Of a DNA stretch of 64,000 nt, positions 26,251 through 35,739 are shown piece after piece. Position numbers and translations under genes: made by a program. The DNA comes from Agrobacterium arsenijevicii (lineage in GTDB: Bacteria > Pseudomonadota > Alphaproteobacteria > Rhizobiales > Rhizobiaceae), in assembly GCA_000949895.1 (NCBI GenBank), contig JWIT01000003.1, forward strand, positions 372,001 to 436,000. The letters run 5' to 3'. How positions within the stretch are numbered: the first letter of the stretch is position 1; every line of letters begins with the position of its first letter. The notes under the pieces are model-generated. The model was given only the letters and a program-made list of their open reading frames with translations. It ran no database searches and had not been told where the DNA came from.

Positions 26251-27390
26251 TCACGGATAAGCCGTCGCACCGTCCGGCTTACGAGTAATCTTTCGCTCCC
26301 AATGAATATAGTCTTCATTCTGCAGCGCTTTTTCGTCGATCTCCAGACCCCAACCCGGTCGGTCGGGACGAAGCTCCATATGGCCGTCAACGGGCATATA
26401 TGGATCGGCGGCCCATGGCGCGTGGGCATGTGGCTTGAACTCCAGCAGCTTGAAGTTCGGCTGTGCGGCGCAGAAGTGAATATTGACCGCGGTTGCGAGT
26501 GGGCCCATGGGGTTGTGCGGCGCGATGGTGACGTAGTGCGCTTCCGCGATTGCTGCGATCCGTCGCATTTCGGTGATGCCGCCCACGACGCAAATGTCGG
26601 GCTGGATGATGTCAGCGCCGCGCGCAGACAGCAGGGAGAGGAATTCGAAGCGGTTATACAGCGATTCACCCGTTGCCAAAGGCACGTTGACCTTCGCCTT
26701 CAGCTCCGTCCAGGCGGGAATATGTTCGGGCCGGATCGGCTCTTCGTAAAATAGCGGATCGTAGGGCGCGATGGCTGCCGCAAGCTGGACCGCCTGATAG
26801 GGTTCGAAGATTTTGGCATGCGCATCGAAGGCGAATTCGAAATGGGACGGGGTCAATTCGCGGATCCTGCCGAACCAGTCGCCTGTTTCCTTGACAAGTT
26901 CGCCCCAGCGTCCGGCATGAAGGTCGCGCCGGTAAGGGCTCAGCTTGAATGCCGTATAGCCATAGGTTTCATTGAGCTCGAGTGTCTGGTCCCGTGCCGC
27001 TTCCGGATCGGGTGCGGTATAGACACCGCAATAGACCTTTACCCGGTCGCGTACATTTCCGCCAAGCAGCATGTAGACCGGAAGGCCGGCCGCCTTGCCG
27101 GCGATATCCCATAACGCATGGTCGATTGACGAAATCGCGGCAAGGCCGAGTGCGCCAGGCGGGAAGCGGCATTGCTGGTTAAGCTTGAGGATAAGGAATT
27201 CAACCCGACGCGGATCTTCTCCCTCGATTTGGTGAAAGAGATACTCGAAAAGTGGCGGCAAGGCCCAGTCCGGGCCGTGATTGTAACATTCACCCCAGCC
27301 TGAAATGCCTTCGCTTGTCTCTATTTTCAGAAGCAGGCGCGGCCGGTCGTCCACGCGCTGCATGTATGTCTTGAAACCTGTAATATGCAT
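26251..27390 (-). CDS. Enolase-superfamily sugar-acid dehydratase (galactonate-dehydratase-like)
   Basis: A 379-residue mandelate racemase/muconate lactonizing enzyme family member. The barrel carries metal ligands in FAFDAHAKI (Asp), LFYEEPI (Glu) and ATGESLYNR (Glu). The His two residues after the first ligand and the His in IAPHNPMGP match the acid/base pair of the galactonate dehydratase subgroup, rather than a KxK racemase. It would dehydrate an aldonic or aldaric acid to a 2-keto-3-deoxy acid. It lies 12 bases after the DapA-family gene, which can split such a product, and divergent from an ABC importer. The exact sugar acid is unknown. Confidence 0.85.
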   Translation of the reverse strand: MHITGFKTYMQRVDDRPRLLLKIETSEGISGWGECYNHGPDWALPPLFEYLFHQIEGEDPRRVEFLILKLNQQCRFPPGALGLAAISSIDHALWDIAGKAAGLPVYMLLGGNVRDRVKVYCGVYTAPDPEAARDQTLELNETYGYTAFKLSPYRRDLHAGRWGELVKETGDWFGRIRELTPSHFEFAFDAHAKIFEPYQAVQLAAAIAPYDPLFYEEPIRPEHIPAWTELKAKVNVPLATGESLYNRFEFLSLLSARGADIIQPDICVVGGITEMRRIAAIAEAHYVTIAPHNPMGPLATAVNIHFCAAQPNFKLLEFKPHAHAPWAADPYMPVDGHMELRPDRPGWGLEIDEKALQNEDYIHWERKITRKPDGATAYP

Positions 27391-27402
27391 GAATGTTGGT
27401 CC

Positions 27403-28338
27403 TCAGGCCGCGCGGCTTTTTGCCGAGACATTGTCGACGATCGCCCGCAATTCAGCGTGCTCCGCTTCGGTAAGACGTTCGACGCCGGGAATGCGCACCG
27501 GGCCGACATCTGTTCCAAGCATGCCGAGCGCTTCCTTGACGACGGTGACATTGGCGCCGTTGTGATATTTCGTGCGAAGCACCTCGAAGCCGGCGATGTC
27601 GTCGATGAGGGCGCGTGCCGCTGCAAAATCGCCTTTTTCCAGCGACTGGTGGATCGCATGGGAAAATTCCGGGAAGACGTTCACGAGACCCGAGGTGAAG
27701 CCGCGCGCACCCAGAGCGTAGAAGGCGGGTGCCCATCCTTCTGCCAGACCGCAGACCCAGATCGCCGGTGCGTCCTTGGTCGTGCGGATCACCTCGGCAA
27801 GAAGCATCAGATTGCCCGAAGCAAATTTGATGCCGGCAATGTTCGGATGCAGCGCAAGTTTGCGAAAATCAGCCACAGAAAAATTATCGCTGCGGACATA
27901 GGCGATGACGGGAACCGTCGAGGCTTCCGCCAATTCGAGAAAATATTTCGCCTGAAAGCTCGGGCCTGCAAAGGGATCCATAGGGTGATGCCCCATAATG
28001 GCGTCCGCGCCTTCGGAAATGGCGTCGCGGGCCAGCGCCTTCGCCTCGGTCAGCGAACGGCCGACGGCAGCGCTAACGAGGGACCTTCCGTCGGCAGCCC
28101 TGATGGTTGCGGCATGAACTGAACGCACCTCTTCCATGGTGAGGGTGAAAAACTCACCGGTATTGCCGGCGGCCATCAGGTTGTGAACGCGGGCATCAGC
28201 AAGACGCGATATCAAAGCCGAAAGCTTGGCCGTGTCGATGCTGCCATCCGTTTTATAAGGTGTTACGGGTACGCCTGATATTCCGGTCAGGGCCGTGCGG
28301 ATTTTTTCCATTGCCTCGGTCACGTCAAATGTCCTCAT
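27403..28338 (-). CDS. DapA-family aldolase/dehydratase
   Basis: 311 residues of the N-acetylneuraminate lyase superfamily. It has MAAGNTGEFFTLT (carboxylate-binding loop), TVPVIAYVRSDNFS with an active-site Tyr, and IAGIKFASGNLML with the Schiff-base Lys. With the enolase-superfamily gene downstream it probably acts on a 2-keto-3-deoxy sugar acid. The start at 28338 (MRTFDVTEAMEKI) overlaps the end of the GntR gene by 14 bases, so translation is likely coupled. The longer frame upstream is only the GntR gene read in another frame. Confidence 0.87.
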   Translation of the reverse strand: MRTFDVTEAMEKIRTALTGISGVPVTPYKTDGSIDTAKLSALISRLADARVHNLMAAGNTGEFFTLTMEEVRSVHAATIRAADGRSLVSAAVGRSLTEAKALARDAISEGADAIMGHHPMDPFAGPSFQAKYFLELAEASTVPVIAYVRSDNFSVADFRKLALHPNIAGIKFASGNLMLLAEVIRTTKDAPAIWVCGLAEGWAPAFYALGARGFTSGLVNVFPEFSHAIHQSLEKGDFAAARALIDDIAGFEVLRTKYHNGANVTVVKEALGMLGTDVGPVRIPGVERLTEAEHAELRAIVDNVSAKSRAA

Positions 28339-29035
28339 TTTTCTTGAATACGATGTCGAGATAGGTGTCGCCGGAACGCACGACGTGATCGCGCATAACC
28401 CGCTCGGCCTGGTCGCTGTCGTTTGAGATAATTGCCGCAGCAATCGCGGCATGTTCGGCCAGCGCCTTGCCGCGCTCGAGCGGATCCGAGTGGATGATGC
28501 GGCGGATACTGGCGTCATAAAACTGCTGGCGCTCGATCATGCGTGAGAGATACTGGCACCGCGAGGCGATATGGATCTGTTCGTGGAAGGTCTCGTTCAG
28601 CGTAATCAGATCGTCGGCAATGCCGTCTTCCGTTGCCTTGTTCATCTGCGCAACAATTTCCTCAAGCCTCCCTGCCTCGTCCCTGCCGATGCGCTTGGCC
28701 GCAAGATGGGCAATCATCGATTCCAGTGCTGCGCGCGCAAGGATCATCTCTTCGGCCCAACCGGCGTTGAAACGGATAAGCACGCCGCGACGCGGAAGGG
28801 TTTCCACCAACCCTTCGGTCTCCAGCTGACGCAATGCTTCCTTGATTGGGGTGGTGCTCACGCCAAGCTGCTCGGCGAGCTGACGTTCGTTGACCCGCTC
28901 ATCGGGCGCAAAACGTCCCGAAAGGATCGCCGTCCTCAGCGACTTGTGCACGTGGTCGCGCAATGTTGTCAGAAACCGCGGGTCGATTTTTTCGATACGG
29001 TCCGCACCAATCTCTGTCGATGCCTCTTTTTGCAT
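28325..29035 (-). CDS. GntR family regulator, FadR subfamily
   Basis: 236 residues. The winged helix contains FAPDERVNERQLAEQLGVS followed by TTPIKEALRQLETEGLV, and the all-helical FCD effector domain has FHEQIHIASRCQYL with metal-binding histidines. It is the first gene of the operon with the DapA-like aldolase and the dehydratase and probably represses it and the divergent importer, using the inverted repeat at 29077-29092. The ATG ending at 29035 was preferred to a TTG at 29062. Confidence 0.9.
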   Translation of the reverse strand: MQKEASTEIGADRIEKIDPRFLTTLRDHVHKSLRTAILSGRFAPDERVNERQLAEQLGVSTTPIKEALRQLETEGLVETLPRRGVLIRFNAGWAEEMILARAALESMIAHLAAKRIGRDEAGRLEEIVAQMNKATEDGIADDLITLNETFHEQIHIASRCQYLSRMIERQQFYDASIRRIIHSDPLERGKALAEHAAIAAAIISNDSDQAERVMRDHVVRSGDTYLDIVFKKNEDI

Positions 29036-29076
29036 GCGCCGAAATTCCCCCGTTGACGACAAAACTGTTTTGTGAG

Positions 29077-29092
29077 ATCTGGTATATCAGAT
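29077..29092. promoter_or_regulatory. FadR-type operator between the GntR gene and the importer
   Basis: ATCTGGTATATCAGAT is a near-perfect 16-bp inverted repeat (one mismatched base pair) with the central TGGTATA...CA look of FadR-subfamily operators. It lies in the divergent promoter region of 29036-29159. Binding by the adjacent GntR protein is inferred. Confidence 0.6.
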
Positions 29093-29159
29093 TTCAGATC
29101 GATGTCGATATGAAAATTGCACACTGAACGACGTTCGGTGTGTCTCGGGGAGGAGAAAC

Positions 29160-30761
29160 ATGACTATGAAGAAACGTAGTTTCCTGATCGCTTCGGCCAT
29201 GGTGGCATCCACTTTTCTGATGCCCGCTGGCGCGTATGCCGCAACGCCGGAAGACCAGCTTGTCATCGCGACGAATATGTCATCGATGCGTGGCCTTGAT
29301 CCCAACGAGATCAACCAGCTGGAATCGGCTGAGGTTGTTGCAAATCTCTATGAGCGGCTGATCGTTCTTTCCGCCGAAGACATCACCAGGCCGCAGCCCG
29401 GCATTGCTGAAAGCTGGACGGTGTCGGATGACGGCAAGAGATTCACCTTCAAGGTCCGTTCCGGGGTAAAGTTTCACTCCGGCAATCCGTTGACGGCAAA
29501 GGATGTCGAGTGGTCGCTGCGCCGGCTGGTCAAACTCGGCCTCGCGCCTTCCGTCGATCTTCGTCAATGGGGCCTGACGGACAAGAATGTCGATGAGTTG
29601 GTCAAGGCGACGGACGATAAGACTGTTGTGCTGCAGACGCCGCAGGTATGGAACCCCAATCTCATCCTGTTTTCGCTTGCGAGCTTCTCGACCTCTATTC
29701 TCGACAGCAAGCTTCTCATTGGAAACGAGAAGAACGGCGACTTGGGCAGGGAATTTCTGCAGACGAATGATGCCGGCTCCGGCCCCTATTCGCTGAGAAC
29801 CTGGCGCGTCAATGATCTGCTGATTTCCGATGCCTTTAAGGATTACTGGCAGGGCGCCCCGAAAATGCGCCGCGTGGTCCTGCGCCACATGCCTGAATCG
29901 TCCGGCCAGCGGCTCCAGCTCGAGGCTGGTGACGTCGATGTCGCGACACGCCTTTCGTCAACGGACCTTGCTGCGATCGAGGCGGGCGGCAAGGCCGACG
30001 TACAGAAGACGCCGGGCTTTGGTTTTTATTATCTCGCCCTCAATCAGAAGGACGAGATACTGTCCAATCCAAAGGTCCGCGAGGCGTTCCGGTATCTGAT
30101 CGATTACGATGGCCTCGCCAATACCGTCATGAAATATTACGGTATCAAGCAGCAGACAATCATCCCGGGCGGTCTGCCGGGCGCAAGCAGCGAAAATCCC
30201 TATAAGCTCGATATCGACAAGGCAAAGCAGCTGCTTACCGAGGCGGGTTATCCGAACGGTTTTTCCAAGGTCTATTTTGCAACGCCAGTTACACCTGAAT
30301 ATGAGGTGGCCCAGTCGTTGCAGGCCAATGCGGCCAAGGCCGGCATCAAGCTCGACCTGCAGGGCGGCGACCATATCGGCAAGTTCCGCAACCGAGAATT
30401 CGAGATATTTTCGGCGCGCACCGGTGAACGTTTGCCTGATCCGCATGCCGTGCTCGCATCCTACGCTACCAATCCGAACAATGCCGATGACGCCAAGCTT
30501 TCGGGTCTGATGGCCTGGCGCACTGCCTGGGATGTCCCGGAGGACATTCAGAAAATGGTGACGGCTGCCGCCCATGAGACCGACCAGCAAAAGCGCACCG
30601 ATCTCTATGCCAGGATCAACAAGGCCTATCTTGCGGCGTCGCCTGCGCTCATCACCTCGTTCCAGCGCACGGATGCGAAGGCCGTGCGCAAGGAGGTCAA
30701 AGGCTATGTCGGCCATTCGACCTGGCTGACCCGCTGGGACACTGTCTCGAAGGACAAATAA
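29160..30761 (+). CDS. ABC transporter substrate-binding protein, oligopeptide (SBP family 5) type
   Basis: 533 residues with a Sec signal peptide (about 1-27, ending AGAYA). The family 5 pattern includes PGIAESWTVSDDGKRFTF, GVKFHSGNPLTAKDVEWSLRR and GSGPYSLRTW. It captures a ligand in the periplasm for the two permeases downstream. Although the family is named for peptides, the divergent sugar-acid enzymes suggest a sugar-acid-containing ligand. The ATG at 29160 follows GGGAGGAG. Confidence 0.93.
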   Translation: MTMKKRSFLIASAMVASTFLMPAGAYAATPEDQLVIATNMSSMRGLDPNEINQLESAEVVANLYERLIVLSAEDITRPQPGIAESWTVSDDGKRFTFKVRSGVKFHSGNPLTAKDVEWSLRRLVKLGLAPSVDLRQWGLTDKNVDELVKATDDKTVVLQTPQVWNPNLILFSLASFSTSILDSKLLIGNEKNGDLGREFLQTNDAGSGPYSLRTWRVNDLLISDAFKDYWQGAPKMRRVVLRHMPESSGQRLQLEAGDVDVATRLSSTDLAAIEAGGKADVQKTPGFGFYYLALNQKDEILSNPKVREAFRYLIDYDGLANTVMKYYGIKQQTIIPGGLPGASSENPYKLDIDKAKQLLTEAGYPNGFSKVYFATPVTPEYEVAQSLQANAAKAGIKLDLQGGDHIGKFRNREFEIFSARTGERLPDPHAVLASYATNPNNADDAKLSGLMAWRTAWDVPEDIQKMVTAAAHETDQQKRTDLYARINKAYLAASPALITSFQRTDAKAVRKEVKGYVGHSTWLTRWDTVSKDK

Positions 30762-30784
30762 GCGTTCCGTTCAAGGAGAATGAT

Positions 30785-31846
30785 GTGAGCATCTCACAAA
30801 TATCCGCAGGCGCTCCGGCGAGCGCCGTGGTAGCGCTTGGCGCGCTGCGCAAGGTGGCGGCATCTTTTGCCGTCATTCTGACCACGTTGCTCGGCCTGCT
30901 CGTCATCACTTTCGTTGTTGGGAGAATGGTGCCCGCCGATCCGGTCATTGCCGTGATCGGCGATCAGGCCGACCACGAGACCTATGAACGCGTTTATAAG
31001 GAGATGGGGCTCGATCAGCCGCTTTACGTGCAGTTCGCGACCTATCTCGGCAACGTGGCGCATCTCGATTTCGGCCAGTCGCATGTCACCAAAAATCCGG
31101 TCGCCCGCGATCTTGCTCGCGTTTTTCCCGCAACGCTTGAACTTGCCACGCTGGCAACGATCATCGGCGCCGGTCTCGGCATCCCGCTCGGCATTGTCTC
31201 CGCCGTGCGAAAAGGTACGTGGGTGGACAATGTCGCGCGTATCGTCGGTCTTTTAGGCTATTCGACGCCGATCTTTTGGCTAGGAACCATCGTCATTCTC
31301 GTCTTTTATGCCAAGTTCGGGCTTATTCCCGGCAGTGGCCGCCTCGATGTCTACAATGAGGGGCTGGTCGAGGGGCCGACAAACTCTATTCTCGTCGACG
31401 CCGCGCTTGCAGGCGAATGGGAGGTCTTGCGGGATGCTCTGCGCCATATCGCAGCGCCGGCGCTTATCCTCGGTTATGCCGCCATGGCCTATCTTAGCCG
31501 CATGAGCCGGAGCTTCATGCTGGAGCAGCTGCGTCAGGAATATGTGTTGACCGCCAAGGCGAAAGGGCTTGGCCAACGCGCGATCGTCTGGCGGCATGCT
31601 TTCCGCAATATTCGCGTGCAGCTTCTCACCATCGTCGCGCTTGCCTATTGCGGGCTGCTGGATGGAACGGTGCTGATCGAAACGGTCTTCGCCTGGCCGG
31701 GGCTCGGGCAATATCTCACCTCGGCCTTGTTCTTTGCGGATATGAACGCCGTGCTCGGCAGCGTGCTGCTGATCGGCATCATCTCCATTGCCATCAATCT
31801 TCTGTCGGACCTGACCTATCGGTTCCTCGATCCGCGTACCCGGTGA
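30785..31846 (+). CDS. ABC transporter permease (DppB type)
   Basis: A 353-residue inner-membrane permease with about six helices. The extracytoplasmic DppB-type region is PADPVIAVIGDQADHETYERVYKEMGLDQPLY, split here between two loops, and the cytoplasmic EAA loop is AKAKGLGQRAIVWRHAFRN. It forms the channel with the DppC-type partner. It starts at GTG, preceded by AAGGAG at 6 bases, 23 bases after the binding protein gene. Confidence 0.94.
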   Translation: MSISQISAGAPASAVVALGALRKVAASFAVILTTLLGLLVITFVVGRMVPADPVIAVIGDQADHETYERVYKEMGLDQPLYVQFATYLGNVAHLDFGQSHVTKNPVARDLARVFPATLELATLATIIGAGLGIPLGIVSAVRKGTWVDNVARIVGLLGYSTPIFWLGTIVILVFYAKFGLIPGSGRLDVYNEGLVEGPTNSILVDAALAGEWEVLRDALRHIAAPALILGYAAMAYLSRMSRSFMLEQLRQEYVLTAKAKGLGQRAIVWRHAFRNIRVQLLTIVALAYCGLLDGTVLIETVFAWPGLGQYLTSALFFADMNAVLGSVLLIGIISIAINLLSDLTYRFLDPRTR

Positions 31847-31850
31847 CATC

Positions 31851-32762
31851 ATGGCGACACGTTATTTCAACGACCTGCACAATTGGCTGATCAACGAGGA
31901 ATTCTCCTCGATGCGCCAGGCGCGGCTTCACAAAGCCTATGTCCTGTGGCTGAACCTGATTGCCAATCCACTTGCTTTTGCCGGTTTTCTGGTGGTGCTG
32001 GCACTGGTTCTGCTGGCGACCTTCGCGCCGCTGATCGCCAGTCACGATCCGATCCTTCAGGATCTGACGATGACGCTGAAGCCTCCCTCCGCCGATCACT
32101 GGTTCGGGACGGACGAATTCGGCCGCGACGTTTATTCGCGGCTCGTCTACGGTGCCCGCACGACACTCTATATCAGTATTCTGGTGACCGTCATCGTCGC
32201 GCCGATCGGCTTCGCCGTTGGTGCGACGGCCGGCTATCTCGGCGGATGGGTCGATGTGGTCCTGATGCGCATTACCGATATCTTCCTGTCCTTTCCGAGC
32301 CTGGTTCTGGCGCTCGCCTTCTCGGCGGCACTCGGTCCCGGCATTGAAAACGCGGTCATCGCCATCGCCCTGACGGTCTGGCCGCCGATTGCGCGTCTGG
32401 CGCGTGCCGAAACCCTGACGTTCCGCTCGGCCGATTTCGTTGTGGCGGCGCAGTTGCAGGGGGCGGGCATGGGCCGCATTCTCTTTCGCCACATCGTGCC
32501 GCTTTGCGCGCCCTCGATTGTAATCCGCCTTACGCTCAATATGTCGAGCGTCATCTTGACGGCTGCGGGACTGGGCTTCCTTGGACTTGGCGCACAGCCG
32601 CCGATGCCGGAATGGGGTGCCATGGCGGCCTCCGGGCGCCAATATCTCCTCGATGCCTGGTGGCTGACAACGGTTCCCGGCCTCGCCATTCTTCTGGTCA
32701 GTCTCGCCTTCAATCTGCTTGGCGATGGACTGCGCGACATCATGGATCCTCGCAATGCCTGA
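31851..32762 (+). CDS. ABC transporter permease (DppC type)
   Basis: 303 residues with the N-terminal helix and LMRITDIFLSFPSLVLALAF that mark the DppC family. The GTDEFGRDVYSRLVYGARTTL segment and the EAA-like loop QLQGAGMGRILFRHIVP are present. It pairs with the preceding permease, 4 bases upstream, and its last 8 bases overlap the next gene. Confidence 0.94.
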   Translation: MATRYFNDLHNWLINEEFSSMRQARLHKAYVLWLNLIANPLAFAGFLVVLALVLLATFAPLIASHDPILQDLTMTLKPPSADHWFGTDEFGRDVYSRLVYGARTTLYISILVTVIVAPIGFAVGATAGYLGGWVDVVLMRITDIFLSFPSLVLALAFSAALGPGIENAVIAIALTVWPPIARLARAETLTFRSADFVVAAQLQGAGMGRILFRHIVPLCAPSIVIRLTLNMSSVILTAAGLGFLGLGAQPPMPEWGAMAASGRQYLLDAWWLTTVPGLAILLVSLAFNLLGDGLRDIMDPRNA

Positions 32763-33603
32763 ACAGCTAAAACCGATCCTCTCGGTCAAGAACATGTCGG
32801 TGCAGTTTCCGACGCTCTCCGGCGTGGTCAATGCGGTTAAAGACGTTTCACTCGAGGTCGGCCGGGAAAAGGTCGGTATCATCGGCGAATCCGGCTCCGG
32901 CAAGAGTACGACGGGGAGGGCGATCATGCGCCTGCAGCCGGCGACTGCCCGTGTGGTGGCCGACGAGATGCGTTTTGAGGATGTCGATCTTCTCAGCGCC
33001 AGCGAGGCCGACATGCGCGCCATCCGTGGAAGCCGGATTTCGATGATCCTTCAGGATCCGAAATATTCGCTCAATCCCGTCATGACGGTGGGTGAACAAA
33101 TCGCCGAAACCGTCATCCTGCATGAACGGCTTGGCAAAAAGGCGGCGCGCGAGCGCACGATCGCCATGCTAGAACGTGTCAACATCCGCGATCCGCAACG
33201 CGTTTTCGATCTCTATCCGCATGAAGTCTCGGGTGGCATGGGACAGCGCATCATGATCTCGATGATGCTGATTTCCTCGCCGTCCCTGATCATTGCCGAC
33301 GAACCCACGTCAGCGCTTGATGTAACGGTGCGCCAGCAGGTCCTATCCATTCTCGACGACCTGATCAGCGAGCGTAATATCGGGCTGATCTTCATCTCGC
33401 ACGATCTCAACCTGGTGAAAAGTTTCTGTGACCGCGTCGTCATCATGTATGCGGGCCGTATCGTGGAAACATTGCAAGCCTCAAGGCTCGACGAGGCAAC
33501 CCATCCCTATACCCGGGGATTGCTCAATGCCCTGCCGAGCCTCGATCATCCGAGGGAGCGGCTGGAGGTTCTCAAACGCGAGGCAAGCTGGGGGGAGGCG
33601 TAA
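32755..33603 (+). CDS. ABC transporter ATP-binding protein (DppD type)
   Basis: A 282-residue ATPase. Walker A is GESGSGKST, the signature is VSGGMGQRIMI and Walker B is SLIIADEPTSALD, followed by the His switch FISHDLNLV. The C-terminal extension with PYTRGLLNALPSL is typical of the oligopeptide branch. It starts at an ATG overlapping the permease stop by 8 bases, so it is translationally coupled. Confidence 0.94.
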   Translation: MPEQLKPILSVKNMSVQFPTLSGVVNAVKDVSLEVGREKVGIIGESGSGKSTTGRAIMRLQPATARVVADEMRFEDVDLLSASEADMRAIRGSRISMILQDPKYSLNPVMTVGEQIAETVILHERLGKKAARERTIAMLERVNIRDPQRVFDLYPHEVSGGMGQRIMISMMLISSPSLIIADEPTSALDVTVRQQVLSILDDLISERNIGLIFISHDLNLVKSFCDRVVIMYAGRIVETLQASRLDEATHPYTRGLLNALPSLDHPRERLEVLKREASWGEA

Positions 33604-33604
33604 A

Positions 33605-34378
33605 ATGTCCATCATATCGGTCAATGATCTTGCTGTGTCCTTCGGTAGCGGGCGCGATTTCAGGCAAGTGGTGAAGAGCGTTTCCTTCGATGTAGAGCAG
33701 GGTGAAACCTTCGGTCTCGTCGGTGAAAGCGGTTGTGGTAAATCGACGGTTCTTGGCGCTCTCGCCGGCCGCATCAAGAACTGGACGGGTTCGGTCTCCA
33801 TCGATGGAGAGATAATCGGCCCGACGCGGTCACGTTCGCAGCTCGCCCGACAGCAGATGGTGTTTCAGGATCCTTTCGGATCATTGCATCCACGCCATAC
33901 GATCGGTCGCACGCTGCTTGAACCGCTCGAAATCCATGGCCTAGACAACCGGCAGGAGAGGGTGGAGCAGGTTCTGCGCGATGTCGGGCTTCCAACCGTC
34001 TTCCGGCATCGTTTCCCCCATCAGCTTTCGGGCGGTCAGCGCCAGCGTGTTGCCATCGCACGCGCGCTCATCCTCAAACCGCGCATCCTCTTGCTCGATG
34101 AGCCTACCTCCGCGCTGGATGTTTCCATTCAGGCCGAAATCCTCAATCTCCTCAAGGATCTTCGGGAGAGGGAGAAGCTGACTTATATCCTCGTTAGCCA
34201 CGATATGGCGGTCGTCGCCCACTTGTGCAATCGCGTTGCGGTCATGCAGGACGGTACGTTTGTCGAAGTGGCGTCTCGCGAGCAACTGCTGACCGGAAAT
34301 GTCCGGCATTCCTACACGAGCACGTTGCTGGACGGCAGCAGGGGATATGTTCCTTCGCGCAACAGATTGGCATCGTAA
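33605..34378 (+). CDS. ABC transporter ATP-binding protein (DppF type)
   Basis: 257 residues. Walker A is GESGCGKST, the signature LSGGQRQRVAIARALI, Walker B ILLLDEPTSALD and the switch LVSHDMAVV. It is the second ATPase of the importer and the last gene of the 29160-34378 operon, beginning 1 base after its partner. A short inverted repeat (TTGGCC/GGCCAA, 34394-34411) lies just beyond the stop, before the convergent aminotransferase gene. Confidence 0.94.
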   Translation: MSIISVNDLAVSFGSGRDFRQVVKSVSFDVEQGETFGLVGESGCGKSTVLGALAGRIKNWTGSVSIDGEIIGPTRSRSQLARQQMVFQDPFGSLHPRHTIGRTLLEPLEIHGLDNRQERVEQVLRDVGLPTVFRHRFPHQLSGGQRQRVAIARALILKPRILLLDEPTSALDVSIQAEILNLLKDLREREKLTYILVSHDMAVVAHLCNRVAVMQDGTFVEVASREQLLTGNVRHSYTSTLLDGSRGYVPSRNRLAS

Positions 34379-34415
34379 GCTGCGCTAAATGCGTTGGCCA
34401 GTACAGGCCAAGCGA

Positions 34416-35591
34416 TCAGTATGAACGTGAATTGCGGCTTTCGACGGCGCTGGAAACGAGGGCATGCTGCATGCGATCCAGTCCTTCGACCAGAAGACGA
34501 CGGGGGCAACCGAAGTTGAGACGTATATATTGCCCGTATGCTTCTCCGAATTCCGACCCGGCGCTGAAGCCAACCTTTCCGTGTTCGAGGAAAAAGGCTT
34601 GCGGGTCGGGTTTCAGGTCGAGAGCGGTGCAATCCAGCCAGGCGAGAAAAGTCGCTTCCGGTTTGATCATCCTGATGCCGGGGAAACGGTTGGCAATTTC
34701 AGCCGAAAGAAAATCGCGATTGGCTTCGATATAGGCCAGCATCTCTTTTTGCCATTTTCCGGCTCGGGAAAATGCCGCAAGCGTGGCTTCAAGTCCCAAT
34801 ATGTTGACGCTGTCCACCATACCGAGCCTTGAGGCGGCGAATTTTTCGCGGATGGTCCTGTTGGCGATGATGGCGAATGCGGTTTTGAGGCCGGCGATGT
34901 TGTAGCTCTTGCTTGCTGCCATCAGTGTGATCGTTCGATCGGAGGCATCGGCTGACATCGTTGCGATCGGCACGTGGCGAAGGCCGTCAAAAAGAAGATC
35001 GCAGTGAATCTCGTCGGAGATAATCAGCGTATCGTGCTTGCGGCAGAGTTCCGCCATTGCCCGCAGTTCATCGTGGGTGAAGACTTTGCCGGTGGGATTT
35101 TGCGGATTGCAGAGAAGGAAGGCTTTCGATCTGGCAAGTTCCGTCTCGAAAGCGTCAATGTCCATCGCCCAACCCTCATGAGTTGGGGTCAAGGGTGCCT
35201 CGCGGTGTACGAGGTTCCAGTGCCCCGCGGCATTGAGGATGGGCCGGTAAACCGGTGTCTGGACCAGAAGGCCGTCGCCTTGCCGCAACATCGCCTTCAG
35301 GGCCATGTTGAAGCCCGGCTCTACGCCTGGCAGGAAAACGATATGCTCGGGCGACACCGCCCAACCATATTTCGCCTGCATGTCGGCGACGATCCGGTCA
35401 CGCAACTCATCCCTGGCAACGCCGTAGCCGAGTAACGGGTGGTCCAGCCGCTCGCGTATGGCGTCGATGATTTCGGGCGCGGCCGGAAAATCCATGTCGG
35501 CAACCCACATCGGCAGGACGTCGGCGGGATATTTGCTCCATTTCGAACTGCCGGTGCCGCGACGATCGTATACAGCATCGAAATTGGTCAT
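34416..35591 (-). CDS. PLP-dependent C-S lyase, MalY/PatB type
   Basis: A 391-residue fold-type I aminotransferase-like enzyme. The MalY/PatB hallmarks are WVADMDFPAAPEIIDAI, LGYGV and the PLP lysine in AASKSYNIAGLKTAF, with NPQNPTGKVF and IISDEIHCDLLF for cofactor binding. Members cleave cystathionine or S-alkyl-cysteines to pyruvate, ammonia and a thiol. The start at 35591 (MTNFDAV) was taken from family register. It is downstream of the racemase-amidohydrolase-DapA genes on the same strand, after a 139-base gap. In the context of two rhodaneses it may release sulfur from an imported compound. Confidence 0.9.
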   Translation of the reverse strand: MTNFDAVYDRRGTGSSKWSKYPADVLPMWVADMDFPAAPEIIDAIRERLDHPLLGYGVARDELRDRIVADMQAKYGWAVSPEHIVFLPGVEPGFNMALKAMLRQGDGLLVQTPVYRPILNAAGHWNLVHREAPLTPTHEGWAMDIDAFETELARSKAFLLCNPQNPTGKVFTHDELRAMAELCRKHDTLIISDEIHCDLLFDGLRHVPIATMSADASDRTITLMAASKSYNIAGLKTAFAIIANRTIREKFAASRLGMVDSVNILGLEATLAAFSRAGKWQKEMLAYIEANRDFLSAEIANRFPGIRMIKPEATFLAWLDCTALDLKPDPQAFFLEHGKVGFSAGSEFGEAYGQYIRLNFGCPRRLLVEGLDRMQHALVSSAVESRNSRSY

Positions 35592-35739
35592 TTCCCTCAA
35601 ATTCCTCTGATTATTCCGCGAGCGATGCGGATCGAAGATCCGGTTACGTAGCGTGCCCTGCTGCTGGTCAGAAATACGGTGACGAGATCGCAGCTTGTGC
35701 CCGAAACGAGGGCTTTCTTGCCGGAAATCGGCAAAGCCG

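Noticed and set aside
31794-33023. A 409-codon frame opposite the permease and ATPase genes
   Set aside because: It overlaps two certain genes and has the composition of antisense frames.
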